DNA from: an uncultured Lachnospiraceae bacterium
GTDB taxonomy: Bacteria; Bacillota; Clostridia; Lachnospirales; Lachnospiraceae
NCBI GenBank assembly: GCA_946631935.1
Contig: CAMPAP010000110.1
Coordinates: forward strand, 1 to 40,459
Length of the DNA: 40,459 nucleotides
Reading direction: 5' to 3'
The translations under genes were made by a program, and so were the position numbers. Below are positions 1 through 9,268 of this stretch, piece after piece. Within the stretch, counting starts at the first letter, position 1; each line of letters starts with the position of its first letter. Under the pieces are notes generated by a model. The model was given only the letters and a program-made list of their open reading frames with translations. It searched no databases and had not been told where the DNA came from.

Positions 1-147
1 CCTGAACAGAGTCATGGGCCCCGTGATGATCTGATTTACAAGTTCATCGTTGCTGTCCTTACTAAGATAGCCCACCAATGCAAGCCTGCAGACCTCTTCC
101 ATTATTGTATGTTTAAAACGTACTATTCCTTCGTCGTTAGTAACCAT
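1..147 (-). CDS. Partial CDS (N-terminus only, continues off the window): MVTNDEGIVRFKHTIMEEVCRLALVGYLSKDSNDELVNQIITGPMTLFR...; function not assigned
   Basis: Open minus-strand frame from ATG at 147 to the window edge with a weak upstream AGGT; coding-like composition. Confidence 0.5.
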   Translation of the reverse strand, partial: MVTNDEGIVRFKHTIMEEVCRLALVGYLSKDSNDELVNQIITGPMTLFR

Positions 148-301
148 CCCAGTACCTATTGTTAAATAAATATCAAACCATAATGATTATACCATGAATC
201 CATATTACAGGCATCTTTTTCATGACTCTTATTTCTGAGAGTTTTACATCCTTTTCTCCGGAGGTATTAATAGTCACCGGTTATGAAAGTCTTATATGCC
301 G

Positions 302-1984
302 TCAGTCCAGATAGCTTTGCATCTGAAGATAATCCATGCCGCCCTCTGTCATGCTCAGATAAAAATCCCCGATCTTCTCAAGATCGCCATCTGATATTCC
401 CACGGGGGCAGTCTCTGAAACATATTCAAAATATCCGTAATCAAGGTAATACGGACTACTCATACTATAATACCCCACAGGACAGCCATATGTTTCCTCT
501 TCATAGTACATATATCCGCTTCGGGGTATATAATAAGCTGTTTCGCAATATATCCGGAAAACCTCATACACACCGCGTTTCCGGTCATAGGATAAAATTG
601 CAAAATTGTCTTCATAACTGCGCTCTTTTAAAACTATCTCAGGAACATTATCATCATTTAAATAGATCAGTCTGAATTCCGACTCTTCGTTAACACCATA
701 TACATTTTCATCAAATAAATATTCAAGGTATGCGTTTTTCCACTCATTTTCATCTATAATCGCATCGCCGGTTTCTTCAGTTATGTATTTCATGGTCTTT
801 CCGTTATAGCCAAGAGATTCATCCCTCGTAAGCCAGAAGCCGAAGGTGAATATCTTACCGCTTAAGTTGCCGCGGTCGTCTTCGTCTATTGTAAGAACGG
901 AAGATGCGTCCCCATCCCATCCGGGCTTTATCACATATCCGTTATCAACATCCCCGTAAAAGATATCCCTGGGGTCTTCATCAAGCAGCTTATCACCTTC
1001 AGAATACCGGGTGCTTCCCTTCCAGAGAAGGGTAATGGTTCCGGCAGGGGATGAAGCTGATGATGATTCACCTCTTTCAAGCCATACATAATAATAAGTA
1101 CCATTATCAGAACCGCTGTAAAGTCCTCCCCAGCTTTCATAAGGCAAAGGTACGAATTCCTCATCTTCGGCCTCTTCTGTAATATCTGCCACTTCCGGTT
1201 CGGTTTCATCAAGATCGCTCACTTCAAGAAGATATGCATATACTTCATCGGGGAGTGTAACATCAAGATCCTGAGCGGCGAGGATAATGTCATATCCATC
1301 CCATCCGGTTTCATCCAGCACTGTTTTTAAAAGATCAAGATTCTTTGTTATTTCTTCCAGAAGTACTTTAGGCATGACCTCAGGCAAAAATTCTTCTTTT
1401 ACAACCACAAGCTCATCACCTGAATAGTCGCATTTAAGAACTTCTCCAGGCATCAGATCGTACTCATCCGTTTTTTTACCTTCCAGTTCCGAAACAATGA
1501 TCTCTACTTTTCCGGAGGTCAGATAAAGTGCCTCTTTCTTATTATTAACTGTGGCAAGTCCGGATGTGCCTCTTATTCCGATACTCATGGTGACCGTATC
1601 AAAGGTCAGTTTCTCATTCGACTCAAGCTTTTTTCTTATATGAAAAAATACATCGCCATCTTCAACCGTCAGATGTATTTTTTTACCCTTCTGGTCAAAA
1701 CGGACATCGCTCTTTTCCCGTACGACCACAAGTCTGTCACTGTCAAGCAGGACATCGGCAAGGCCGTCGGAACCCGTCTTAATACTGTTTCCGCCACGGA
1801 TACGCATTCCGTCAAATATCTCAACTTCCCTGTCATTTTTATCCAAAAGACTTACTTTTCCGTCAGTGCTTTCCAGACTCACTGTGGTTGCCGAAAAATT
1901 TTTGTACGCAACAAAAAACAAAACCGCATCTATAACGGCAACCAAAGCCACAACACCGTATATGATCTTTAACTTCCTGCTCAT
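302..1984 (-). CDS. FecR-domain membrane-anchored protein with a large unassigned C-terminal region
   Basis: N-terminal TM helix, then FecR-like segment (DGMRIRGGNSIKTGSDGLADVLLDSDRLVVVREKSDVRF...GIRGTSGLATV). Confidence 0.75.
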   Translation of the reverse strand: MSRKLKIIYGVVALVAVIDAVLFFVAYKNFSATTVSLESTDGKVSLLDKNDREVEIFDGMRIRGGNSIKTGSDGLADVLLDSDRLVVVREKSDVRFDQKGKKIHLTVEDGDVFFHIRKKLESNEKLTFDTVTMSIGIRGTSGLATVNNKKEALYLTSGKVEIIVSELEGKKTDEYDLMPGEVLKCDYSGDELVVVKEEFLPEVMPKVLLEEITKNLDLLKTVLDETGWDGYDIILAAQDLDVTLPDEVYAYLLEVSDLDETEPEVADITEEAEDEEFVPLPYESWGGLYSGSDNGTYYYVWLERGESSSASSPAGTITLLWKGSTRYSEGDKLLDEDPRDIFYGDVDNGYVIKPGWDGDASSVLTIDEDDRGNLSGKIFTFGFWLTRDESLGYNGKTMKYITEETGDAIIDENEWKNAYLEYLFDENVYGVNEESEFRLIYLNDDNVPEIVLKERSYEDNFAILSYDRKRGVYEVFRIYCETAYYIPRSGYMYYEEETYGCPVGYYSMSSPYYLDYGYFEYVSETAPVGISDGDLEKIGDFYLSMTEGGMDYLQMQSYLD

Positions 1985-2035
1985 TTACATACCTCTTTCA
2001 TCAGAATTCAACCACATTATTATAATACAAATAAT

Positions 2036-2060
2036 GCATATTCGTAATATACGAATATGC
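2036..2060. promoter_or_regulatory. Perfect inverted repeat GCATATTCGT-AATAT-ACGAATATGC in the divergent intergenic region (candidate operator)
   Basis: 10-bp perfect arms, 5-nt spacer, between divergent FecR-like and pepD genes. Confidence 0.6.
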
Positions 2061-2190
2061 GCTTCTCATAATGCTTCGAAATAACAATATGAAACAATAG
2101 CAAAAATGAATATCCAACAATATGATGCTGCGTGTTATAATTTATCAAAGCGAAACACGAATCCTTGCATGGAACCAGAGGAATATGAAA

Positions 2191-3645
2191 ATGAAAGCAT
2201 TAGAAGGAATTGAACCCAAAAAGGTATTTGGTTTTTTTGAAGAGATCACACAGATCCCCCATGGGTCTTATAATCTTGAAGGCATCAGAAAGTATCTGAC
2301 AGATTTTGCTGAAAAAAGAAATCTTGAATATATCGCTGATGATGCAGGAAATGTGATCATAAAAAAGCCCGCAACTAACGGGTATGAAAATGAACCCGGC
2401 GTCATACTGCAGGGACATATGGATATGGTCGCAGTGTGCGAAGAAGGATCCGGGATCGATATGAAGACCCATCCGCTCGATATTTTCATAGACGGAGATC
2501 TTATAGGCGCGAAGAAAACCTCTCTTGGAGGGGACGACGGAATAGCCGTTGCCATGGCTCTTGCAATACTTGATTCAAAAGACATTCCCCACCCTGCTCT
2601 TGAGGTTGTCATAACTGCCAATGAAGAAACAGGTATGGAGGGAGCCTCAGGGCTTGACATCTCAAATATCAGTTTCCGCAGGCTCATAAATATCGACTCC
2701 GAAGATGAAGGCATATTCACAGTCGGATGCGCAGGCGGTGCAAGGGTATATTGCAGCCTGGAAACATATGATACTCCGTATGCTCTCAATAAGACATATG
2801 AACTGAAGATAAAAGGTCTGATCGGAGGCCATTCCGGGCAGATGATAAACAAGGGACGCATGAACGCGTGCAAAGCCATGGGCAGGATCCTTGCAAAAGC
2901 ATGTGACCCGGAAGGGTATTCCACTCTGAACAGCATCTTAGGCGGAAGCGCCGATAATGTAATACCTTCAGAATGCACTGCCAATGTCACGATCCCTTTA
3001 TTTTATGCCACTGAATTTGAAAAAAAAGTAATTAAGGAAGCCGAATTATTAAAAAAAGAATTTTCGGAAACCGATCCGGACTTTGAGTTCACCATACATG
3101 AAACCGATGCAGATGAAGAAGATAACGACATCAGTATCTCCCTGCAAAAAGTCGCAAATCTTATTGATGCATTTCCAAACGGCGTTATCAAAATGAGCGA
3201 GGATGTGGAGGGACTCGTACAGACATCCCTTAATCTTGGTATTGTAAAATGTGATAACGGCGCGGTAACATGCGAATTTTCAGTTCGAAGCAGCATAGCC
3301 GAAGAAAAAGAACAGCTCATAGACAGACTGACAGACATTACGGAAGAAAACAACGGAACATACAGCATATCCGGCGATTACCCCGGATGGAAATATGCTG
3401 TGGAATCACCTCTCAGGGATAAGATGGTAAAAGTATTCAGGGATATGTACGCAAAGGAACCCAAGGTTGAAGCGATCCATGCAGGTCTTGAATGCGGATT
3501 CTTTATTGACAAGGCTCCTGATATGGACGCCGTATCATTCGGTCCCGACATGCAGGATATACACTCACCATCAGAGCGCCTGTCCATATCATCAACCGCC
3601 AGAACATACGAGTATCTCCTTAAAGTCCTTGCAACCAAAGACTGA
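2191..3645 (+). CDS. pepD: Aminoacyl-histidine dipeptidase (PepD, M20 family)
   Basis: QGHMDMV, GGDDGIAVAMALAIL, ANEETGMEGA, GGHSG motifs. Start moved from 2122 to 2191 because AGAGGA lies at a suitable spacing. Confidence 0.92.
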   Translation: MKALEGIEPKKVFGFFEEITQIPHGSYNLEGIRKYLTDFAEKRNLEYIADDAGNVIIKKPATNGYENEPGVILQGHMDMVAVCEEGSGIDMKTHPLDIFIDGDLIGAKKTSLGGDDGIAVAMALAILDSKDIPHPALEVVITANEETGMEGASGLDISNISFRRLINIDSEDEGIFTVGCAGGARVYCSLETYDTPYALNKTYELKIKGLIGGHSGQMINKGRMNACKAMGRILAKACDPEGYSTLNSILGGSADNVIPSECTANVTIPLFYATEFEKKVIKEAELLKKEFSETDPDFEFTIHETDADEEDNDISISLQKVANLIDAFPNGVIKMSEDVEGLVQTSLNLGIVKCDNGAVTCEFSVRSSIAEEKEQLIDRLTDITEENNGTYSISGDYPGWKYAVESPLRDKMVKVFRDMYAKEPKVEAIHAGLECGFFIDKAPDMDAVSFGPDMQDIHSPSERLSISSTARTYEYLLKVLATKD

Positions 3646-3667
3646 TCCTTATACGAAGCACAACCCT

Positions 3668-3883
3668 CCGGCACCACAGTATATATTAGTTTGCTTGCCT
3701 GTGCCTTCGCTTTCGGTGCTTCGTTTATCCTCGCAAAGTACAAAATCGCCCTCGGGCAACTCGCAACGTTCGCGCTAATATGCGCGAACTGCTCGAACAA
3801 TGCCCTCGGGAACCGATTTATGCTCGGATACTCCGCACCTGCTCAGGCGGGCAGCGCAAACTTAATATATACAGCGGTGCCGG
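3668..3883. repeat. MITE-like / long imperfect hairpin element with ~27-bp terminal inverted repeats
   Basis: Left CCGGCACCACAGTATATATTAGTTTGC (3668-3694) pairs with right GCAAACTTAATATATACAGCGGTGCCGG (3856-3883); central GTTCGCGC-TAATAT-GCGCGAAC; interior arms partly complementary. Confidence 0.6.
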
Positions 3884-3898
3884 GGACAGTTCATCGCA

Positions 3899-3928
3899 GC
3901 AAAAAGGCAGCCATTACGACTGCCTTTG
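3899..3928 (-). terminator. Rho-independent terminator downstream of rplT
   Basis: Minus strand AAAGGCAG-tcgtaatgg-CTGCCTTTTT. Confidence 0.8.
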
Positions 3929-3960
3929 ATTTTCGCGTTATGACTTTCAAGCGACCGCTA

Positions 3961-4317
3961 TTATGCGATCTCCTTCTTTGCCATCTCAGCAAGTGCTGCA
4001 AAACCCTCAGCATCATTAACTGCAAGCTCAGCGAGCATCTTTCTGTTCATGTCAACTCCTGCCTTCTTAAGACCGAACATGAACTTGCTGTATGAAAGTC
4101 CATTGATACGAGCTGCTGCATTGATCCTGGTGATCCAAAGCTTTCTGAACTCTCTCTTTCTCTCCTTACGTCCTGAGTAAGCAGAGGTAAGTGCTCTCAT
4201 AACAGACTGCTTGGCAACTCTGTACTGATTACTTCTGGCGCCTCTGTAGCCCTTTGCAAGCTTCAGAACGCGATTGTGTTTTTTCTTGGCGTTTAAGCCA
4301 CCCTTAATTCTAGCCAT
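3961..4317 (-). CDS. rplT: 50S ribosomal protein L20
   Basis: [37 protein letters not shown]. Confidence 0.98.
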   Translation of the reverse strand: MARIKGGLNAKKKHNRVLKLAKGYRGARSNQYRVAKQSVMRALTSAYSGRKERKREFRKLWITRINAAARINGLSYSKFMFGLKKAGVDMNRKMLAELAVNDAEGFAALAEMAKKEIA

Positions 4318-4369
4318 TTTATTTCCTCCAATCTAACCGAAAGCGTATTGCCTTTCGGGTGCGTCTGCC

Positions 4370-4567
4370 TTACAGATAGGGCAGGATCTTCTTCATATTC
4401 TTTACGTTGGTAGCATCGGTCATTGCTGACTTACGAAGATTTCTCTTCCTCTTGGTGCTCTTCTTGGTAAGAATGTGGCTCTTATAAGCCTTGTTTCTCT
4501 TAAGCTTTCCGGTGCCGGTAGCCTTAAAACGCTTAGCTGCGGAACTGCTTGATTTCATCTTGGGCAT
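4370..4567 (-). CDS. rpmI: 50S ribosomal protein L35
   Basis: [46 protein letters not shown]. Confidence 0.98.
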   Translation of the reverse strand: MPKMKSSSSAAKRFKATGTGKLKRNKAYKSHILTKKSTKRKRNLRKSAMTDATNVKNMKKILPYL

Positions 4568-4609
4568 AATACCTTCCTCCTAACAATATTACTATTATTT
4601 TGACGGCTG

Positions 4610-5119
4610 TTAATCCTTCTTTGCCGTTAAAAACATTATCATGCTTCTGCCTTCGAGCTTTGCGGGCTTCTCGATGGTCGCTACATCCGAAAGTGCCTCG
4701 GCAAAATCATCAAGAACATGCTTCGTGGTGTTGATGTGGGCCATCTCACGTCCTCTGAAACGAAGAGTTACCTTAACCTTATCACCCTTTGCAAGGAACT
4801 TCCTTGCGGCATTGATCTTGGTATTAACATCATTGGTGTCGATATTGGGTGAGATACGGATCTCTTTAATATCAACCTGATGCTGCTTCTTACGCGCCTC
4901 CTTCTCCTTACGGAGCTGATCGTACTGGTACTTTCCGTAATCAGCGATCTTGCATACCGGCGGATTAGCGGTGGGGGCGATCTTTATAAGATCAAGTCCT
5001 GCTTCCTGTGCCATTGCAAGAGCTTCCTTTGTAGGCATAACACCTATCTGGTTTCCTGCTTCACCGATTACTCTGACTTCCTTGTCTCTGATCTGTTCGT
5101 TGATAAATAAAGTGTTAAT
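4610..5119 (-). CDS. infC: Translation initiation factor IF-3, probable AUU start codon
   Basis: ORF from ATG 5038 lacks the conserved IF3 N-terminus. In-frame extension reads (M)NTLFINEQIRDKEVRVIGEAGNQIGVM, beginning at ATT (5119-5117) with AGGAAGG upstream. Confidence 0.92.
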   Translation of the reverse strand: MNTLFINEQIRDKEVRVIGEAGNQIGVMPTKEALAMAQEAGLDLIKIAPTANPPVCKIADYGKYQYDQLRKEKEARKKQHQVDIKEIRISPNIDTNDVNTKINAARKFLAKGDKVKVTLRFRGREMAHINTTKHVLDDFAEALSDVATIEKPAKLEGRSMIMFLTAKKD

Positions 5120-5138
5120 ACTTTTTTCCTTCCTGTAG

Positions 5139-5164
5139 GAAACAGGGGACGGTTCCGCTGTTTC
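5139..5164 (+). repeat. Dispersed 27-nt repeat, copy A (GAAACAGGGGACGGTTCCGCTGTTTC)
   Basis: Matches copies at 5181-5207 (-), 19298-19324 (+) and 39168-39194 (-). Confidence 0.85.
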
Positions 5165-5180
5165 TTATCATTTTTTATCC

Positions 5181-5207
5181 GAAACAGAAGAACCGTCCTT
5201 CTGTTTC
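5181..5207 (-). repeat. Dispersed 27-nt repeat, copy B (minus strand GAAACAGAAGGACGGTTCTTCTGTTTC)
   Basis: Inverted relative to copy A; the pair can form a long hairpin. Confidence 0.8.
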
Positions 5208-5239
5208 AAAAAAAATAAGCGACCCAGATAAGCCGCTTA
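5208..5239 (-). terminator. Intrinsic terminator inside the infC leader (attenuator)
   Basis: Minus strand GTAAGCGGCTTATCTGGGTCGCTTATTTTTTTT: AAGCG/CGCTT stem plus U-tract, upstream of infC. Confidence 0.75.
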
Positions 5240-5338
5240 CAGAAAACACACTGATCCATAGATCTGAATATCTGTACCTGTTTGGCGAAGCCTGCAGGTG
5301 AGAGCGGCTGCTCTGCTTTGTTGTTGCGCTTACACGCA
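5208..5338 (-). ncRNA. Structured infC-rpmI-rplT 5' leader, L20-leader-type attenuator
   Basis: Nested stems CUCUUUG/CAAAG-AGAG and UUGCG/CGCAA. AGCCGCU (minus, 5309-5303) is complementary to AGCGGCU in the terminator arm (5237-5231). Confidence 0.65.
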
Positions 5339-5344
5339 AAGAGC

Positions 5345-5373
5345 ATATTATCACAAGAAAAATATTATGTCAA
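5345..5373 (-). promoter_or_regulatory. SigA-type promoter for infC operon: TTGACA-17-TAATAT
   Basis: Minus strand TTGACATAATATTTTTCTTGTGATAATAT. Confidence 0.8.
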
Positions 5374-5388
5374 TACACACTTCAGCCT

Positions 5389-5886
5389 TTACTTGGAAAT
5401 GGTATTGTCGATATAGCCTTCGACCTCTTCCCTGGGAATGTTAAGGCTGATGGCGAGCTCTCCGTAAAGATAATCTCCGGCCATCCTCATATATTTTGCA
5501 TCAAGGGCAGTTTCCTTACGGCCTGCTGCAAAACGCGCTTCTCTTCTCTGATAAATGGTCTTAAGAAGCTTAACAAGATCTGCCGCGTCATTGGAACGGA
5601 TGCAGCTCTTATATTCTCCTTCAAGCTGCTTGTCATTGTCCACGATGATCACATTTACTTTGGGAATGGACTTTACAAGCTTGTCGGCTTCCTTCTTGGA
5701 AAGAACTGCGCGAAGCTTCTCATCGGCAGAATCAATGGAGATGTAAACAGTGCTGCCCTGGCTGTATACCGGTTTAAGAATATAATAATCTTCAGGCTCG
5801 GGACCTGCTATGTCAAGAGATGCGATATTATCGACTCTGCATACGCCCTTGTTACCACAGACTACATAATCTCCTACACTGTACAT
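5389..5886 (-). CDS. CarD/CdnL-family transcriptional regulator
   Basis: MYSVGDYVVCGNKGVCRVDNIASLDI...DYYILKPVYSQGSTVYISID. Confidence 0.9.
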   Translation of the reverse strand: MYSVGDYVVCGNKGVCRVDNIASLDIAGPEPEDYYILKPVYSQGSTVYISIDSADEKLRAVLSKKEADKLVKSIPKVNVIIVDNDKQLEGEYKSCIRSNDAADLVKLLKTIYQRREARFAAGRKETALDAKYMRMAGDYLYGELAISLNIPREEVEGYIDNTISK

Positions 5887-6057
5887 AAAAACTCCTTTTT
5901 TTGGGGGAAAATCCCCATATTGACTGTTTACATAATGTAAGATGATTATAGCACCAAAATTTATAAAATGTCATGGGACATTTTGATAAAATTTCTCTTA
6001 ATTTACGGGAAATTTATGATAAAAAATGACGGAGAGCGGAATTTATCCCTGCCCCGG

Positions 6058-7134
6058 TTATTCCTGCTCCATCTTAGAAAGCTTTGCGGAACGGTCTGCT
6101 GCAATACAGCCGTCTATGATCTCGGTAAGATCACCGTTCATCACCTTATCAAGCTTGTATAATGTCAGATCTATCCTGTGATCCGTAACCCTTCCCTGAG
6201 GGAAATTGTAGGTTCTTATCTTCTCGGAACGGTCTCCGGTACCTATCTGGGAACGTCTCATTTCAGCTTCCGCATCATGCTTTTCTCTCTGCTGGATATC
6301 GTAGAGCTTTGATTTTAAAAGTGCAAACGCCTTAGCCTTGTTCTGGATCTGGCTTTTTTCCGTCTGTGAATATATAACTATGCCCGTGGGAAAATGGGTA
6401 AGCCTTACGGCAGAGTCAGTGGTATTGACGCACTGTCCTCCGTTACCGGACGCCCTCATTACATCGATCCTGATATCATTAGGGTCTATCTCTATCTCCA
6501 CATCTTCATCGGCTTCAGGCATTACGGCAACCGATGCTGTCGAAGTGTGTATCCTTCCTCCGCTTTCCGTCTCAGGAACTCTCTGTACTCTGTGGACACC
6601 GCTTTCATACTTGAATCTTGAATATGCGCCGTTTCCGCTAATGATGGCGGTACACTCCTTGAATCCTCCGATACCGGTCTCATCAGCAGATACAAGCTGA
6701 ACCTTATAACCAAGGCTTTCGGCATAATGGACATACATCCTGTAAAGCTCTGCGGCAAAAAGAGCAGCTTCGTCGCCCCCGGCAGCGCCTTTGATCTCAA
6801 GTATGACGTTTTTGGAATCATTGGGATCCTGAGGAAGAAGAAGGATCTTGATCTCCTCTTCAAGTTCCGCGATACGCTTTTTTTCATCGGATACCGTTTC
6901 CTTGAGCATTGTGCGCATCTCCTCGTCATTTTCGGAAGAAAGCATCTCAAGGGCGTCCGTAAGGTCCTCATTACATTTTTTATATTCCGTATAAGCGTTA
7001 ACAAGAGGAGTGATGGCTCCCTGCTCTTTCATTATCTTCTGAAAGCGTGCGCCGTCACTGATTATGGCAGGATCCTGAAGCTGCCTGTTCATCTCCTCAT
7101 ATTTGCTTATAAGTTCGTCTAATTTTTCAAACAT
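6058..7134 (-). CDS. prfA: Peptide chain release factor 1
   Basis: [26 protein letters not shown] and [22 protein letters not shown]. Confidence 0.97.
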   Translation of the reverse strand: MFEKLDELISKYEEMNRQLQDPAIISDGARFQKIMKEQGAITPLVNAYTEYKKCNEDLTDALEMLSSENDEEMRTMLKETVSDEKKRIAELEEEIKILLLPQDPNDSKNVILEIKGAAGGDEAALFAAELYRMYVHYAESLGYKVQLVSADETGIGGFKECTAIISGNGAYSRFKYESGVHRVQRVPETESGGRIHTSTASVAVMPEADEDVEIEIDPNDIRIDVMRASGNGGQCVNTTDSAVRLTHFPTGIVIYSQTEKSQIQNKAKAFALLKSKLYDIQQREKHDAEAEMRRSQIGTGDRSEKIRTYNFPQGRVTDHRIDLTLYKLDKVMNGDLTEIIDGCIAADRSAKLSKMEQE

Positions 7135-7212
7135 TTATTTCTCCTTTAACCATGCAAAACCATTAACTCACCGGCTCACAGTAAAAACGCCGGTCTGAAA
7201 AAAGCTGCACAG

Positions 7213-8088
7213 CTAAAGCACGGGACTGACCGCTCTTACGACCCTGTTGTTTCCCGAATAATCCTTTATCACTTTGGTGTATTTAAATCCGTTTGCTTCA
7301 AGAAGCCCGGTGACATCAGATGCCTGATCGAATCCGATCTCAAGGAAGATCTCTCCTCCCTTTATCATATGTGCTCTTGCACCGGATATTATCCTTTTGT
7401 AAAAATCAAGACCGTCACTGCCTCCGTCAAGAGCGATAAGAGGGTCATGATCTTTGACTTCAGGCATAAGATTTTCTATATCGCCGCTTTTTATATACGG
7501 AGGGTTCGAAACAATGATGTCGTAAAGGATCCCGTCATCAAGAGCTTCGTAAAGGTCTCCTTTTCTGAAATCCGGCAGTTTCTTTTTATCTTCAAGGATC
7601 AGATGTGCATTTTCACGGGCTATGGCAAGGGCATCCTCTGAAATGTCCGTTCCGGTACCAATGCAGTCCCCTGTAAGGGCCATGAGACTTATTATGATGC
7701 ACCCGGTACCGGTACAAAGATCAAGGATCTTACAGCCCTCGTGATAATCCCTTAATACCTCTTCAACCAGGATCTCGGTGTCCGGTCTTGGAATAAGAGC
7801 TCCGGGGGGAGAATTAAAATCAAAGCCCATAAAGCAGGTTTTTCCGAGGATATGCTGAAGAGGAATATGCCTGCATCTTTTATCAAGGGCTTCATTTATT
7901 GATATAAGAGCTTCTTCGGAAGGCATCAGAATATCAGGGTCTGCATAGATATCAGCCTCTGTTATTCCTGCATATGCCTTAAGAAGAAGCCTTACTTCAG
8001 CATCAGCATCCTGAATTCCGGCTTCTTCAAGTTTTTCTTTTATGTTCTTTTTCAGATCGGCAGCCTTCAAAAAATGTCCCTCAGTCAT
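7213..8088 (-). CDS. prmC: Peptide chain release factor N5-glutamine methyltransferase
   Basis: ILDLCTGTGCIIISLM, VSNPPYIKSGDI (NPPY), downstream of DUF1385 and upstream of prfA; start taken at MTEGHFL. Confidence 0.95.
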   Translation of the reverse strand: MTEGHFLKAADLKKNIKEKLEEAGIQDADAEVRLLLKAYAGITEADIYADPDILMPSEEALISINEALDKRCRHIPLQHILGKTCFMGFDFNSPPGALIPRPDTEILVEEVLRDYHEGCKILDLCTGTGCIIISLMALTGDCIGTGTDISEDALAIARENAHLILEDKKKLPDFRKGDLYEALDDGILYDIIVSNPPYIKSGDIENLMPEVKDHDPLIALDGGSDGLDFYKRIISGARAHMIKGGEIFLEIGFDQASDVTGLLEANGFKYTKVIKDYSGNNRVVRAVSPVL

Positions 8089-9268
8089 CATCCGACTCAT
8101 CACCGAAAAATTCTTCCGGATCTACAATGCCGTCATCTTCATAGTCATCTTCACGATCACCGTTTTCATCATATGTAATACGGTCATCGTCTTCGCTTAC
8201 AACTCCGTCAGTACCTGCATCTTCTGCGGATGACTCATCATAATAGTCATCGTATTCTTCGTCTTCATAATACTCTTCGGGTTCATCACCCCATCCGGGA
8301 ACGGTTCCCACGACCTCTCCGTTTTCATCGATATCAAATCCGAAATTGTCTGCCAGATATTTTTTCCAGTCAAAAACCGCATTAACCGAGGTGATTGCAA
8401 CCTCGATCATCTTTTCATCGGGCTCTCTTGTAGTAAGCCTCTGAAACCACATTCCGGGCGCGGTTAAGATCAGCACGGGAAGACTCTCGGTCTTTCCGGC
8501 AAGAGACAGTATCTCGTAAGAGATTCCCAGGACAACAGGCACAAGAAGAAGTCTGATGAGCATTCTCATGGCTATATTGTCTGTTCTTATGAAAAAGAAG
8601 ATGATTATGCTTATGAATACGGAAATATACATAAAGCTGGTTCCGCATCTTCTGTGGAATCTTGAACTTCTTTTAACATTCTCAATTGTAAGGGTCCTTC
8701 CGCGTTCGATGCAGTTGATGCATTTATGCTCGGCGCCGTGGTATCTGTAGATAGTCCTCATATCCTTCATGAAGCCTATGACGGTCATATACAGGATCAG
8801 AACCACGATCCTTATTGCTCCTTCGATTATGGATATAAGGGACTCATTCCTTACGCTTTTTTCAAATATGGATGCAAGATATGTGGGCAGCAGGATAAAA
8901 AGACCGATGGATATGGCAAAAGCGATGACCATGACAACAGCACTGAAGATCTTGTCACCTGAACCGGAGGATCCGGAAGTTCCCGAATCTTTAGCTTCTT
9001 CCTTATCAAGGACATCGGCTGAATAATTGATGGACCTTGAACCGATGATAAGGGAATCTGCAAAAACGAACATTCCCCTGATAAAAGGTATCTTAAGTAT
9101 GGGGCTTCCCGCAAGCAGCTGCTTGTGGTTCTGTGTTTCGGTTTCGATCTTACCGTCGCTGCGTCTTACCGAAACGGCATATTTTTCACCGTTTCTCATC
9201 ATTACGCCCTCAATGACAGCCTGGCCGCCTATTCCGGAATAAACTTTTTTTCTCTTATATCCTGCCAT
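8081..9268 (-). CDS. DUF1385 (YqhQ-like) membrane protein with long acidic C-terminal tail
   Basis: GGQAVIEGVMMRNGEKYAVSVR, YHGAEHKCINCIE; multiple TM helices; D/E/Y-rich tail. Confidence 0.9.
   Translation of the reverse strand: MAGYKRKKVYSGIGGQAVIEGVMMRNGEKYAVSVRRSDGKIETETQNHKQLLAGSPILKIPFIRGMFVFADSLIIGSRSINYSADVLDKEEAKDSGTSGSSGSGDKIFSAVVMVIAFAISIGLFILLPTYLASIFEKSVRNESLISIIEGAIRIVVLILYMTVIGFMKDMRTIYRYHGAEHKCINCIERGRTLTIENVKRSSRFHRRCGTSFMYISVFISIIIFFFIRTDNIAMRMLIRLLLVPVVLGISYEILSLAGKTESLPVLILTAPGMWFQRLTTREPDEKMIEVAITSVNAVFDWKKYLADNFGFDIDENGEVVGTVPGWGDEPEEYYEDEEYDDYYDESSAEDAGTDGVVSEDDDRITYDENGDREDDYEDDGIVDPEEFFGDESDDD

Noticed and set aside
283-675. ORF 283..675 (+) and other long ORFs opposite real genes (e.g. 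12245..12901, 15008..15736, 17027..17761, 19992..20756, 36458..37198)
   Set aside because: They lie antisense to well-supported coding regions, show no recognisable families and look like mirror ORFs.
3378-3800. ORF 3378..3800 (-) and 3691..4095 (+) across the inverted-repeat element
   Set aside because: They cross the hairpin element and overlap pepD or rplT antisense; no RBS or domain support.
6400-6460. GGQCVN instead of GGQHVN in RF1
   Set aside because: The GGQ is intact and, from recall, Cys at this position is common in clostridial RF1.
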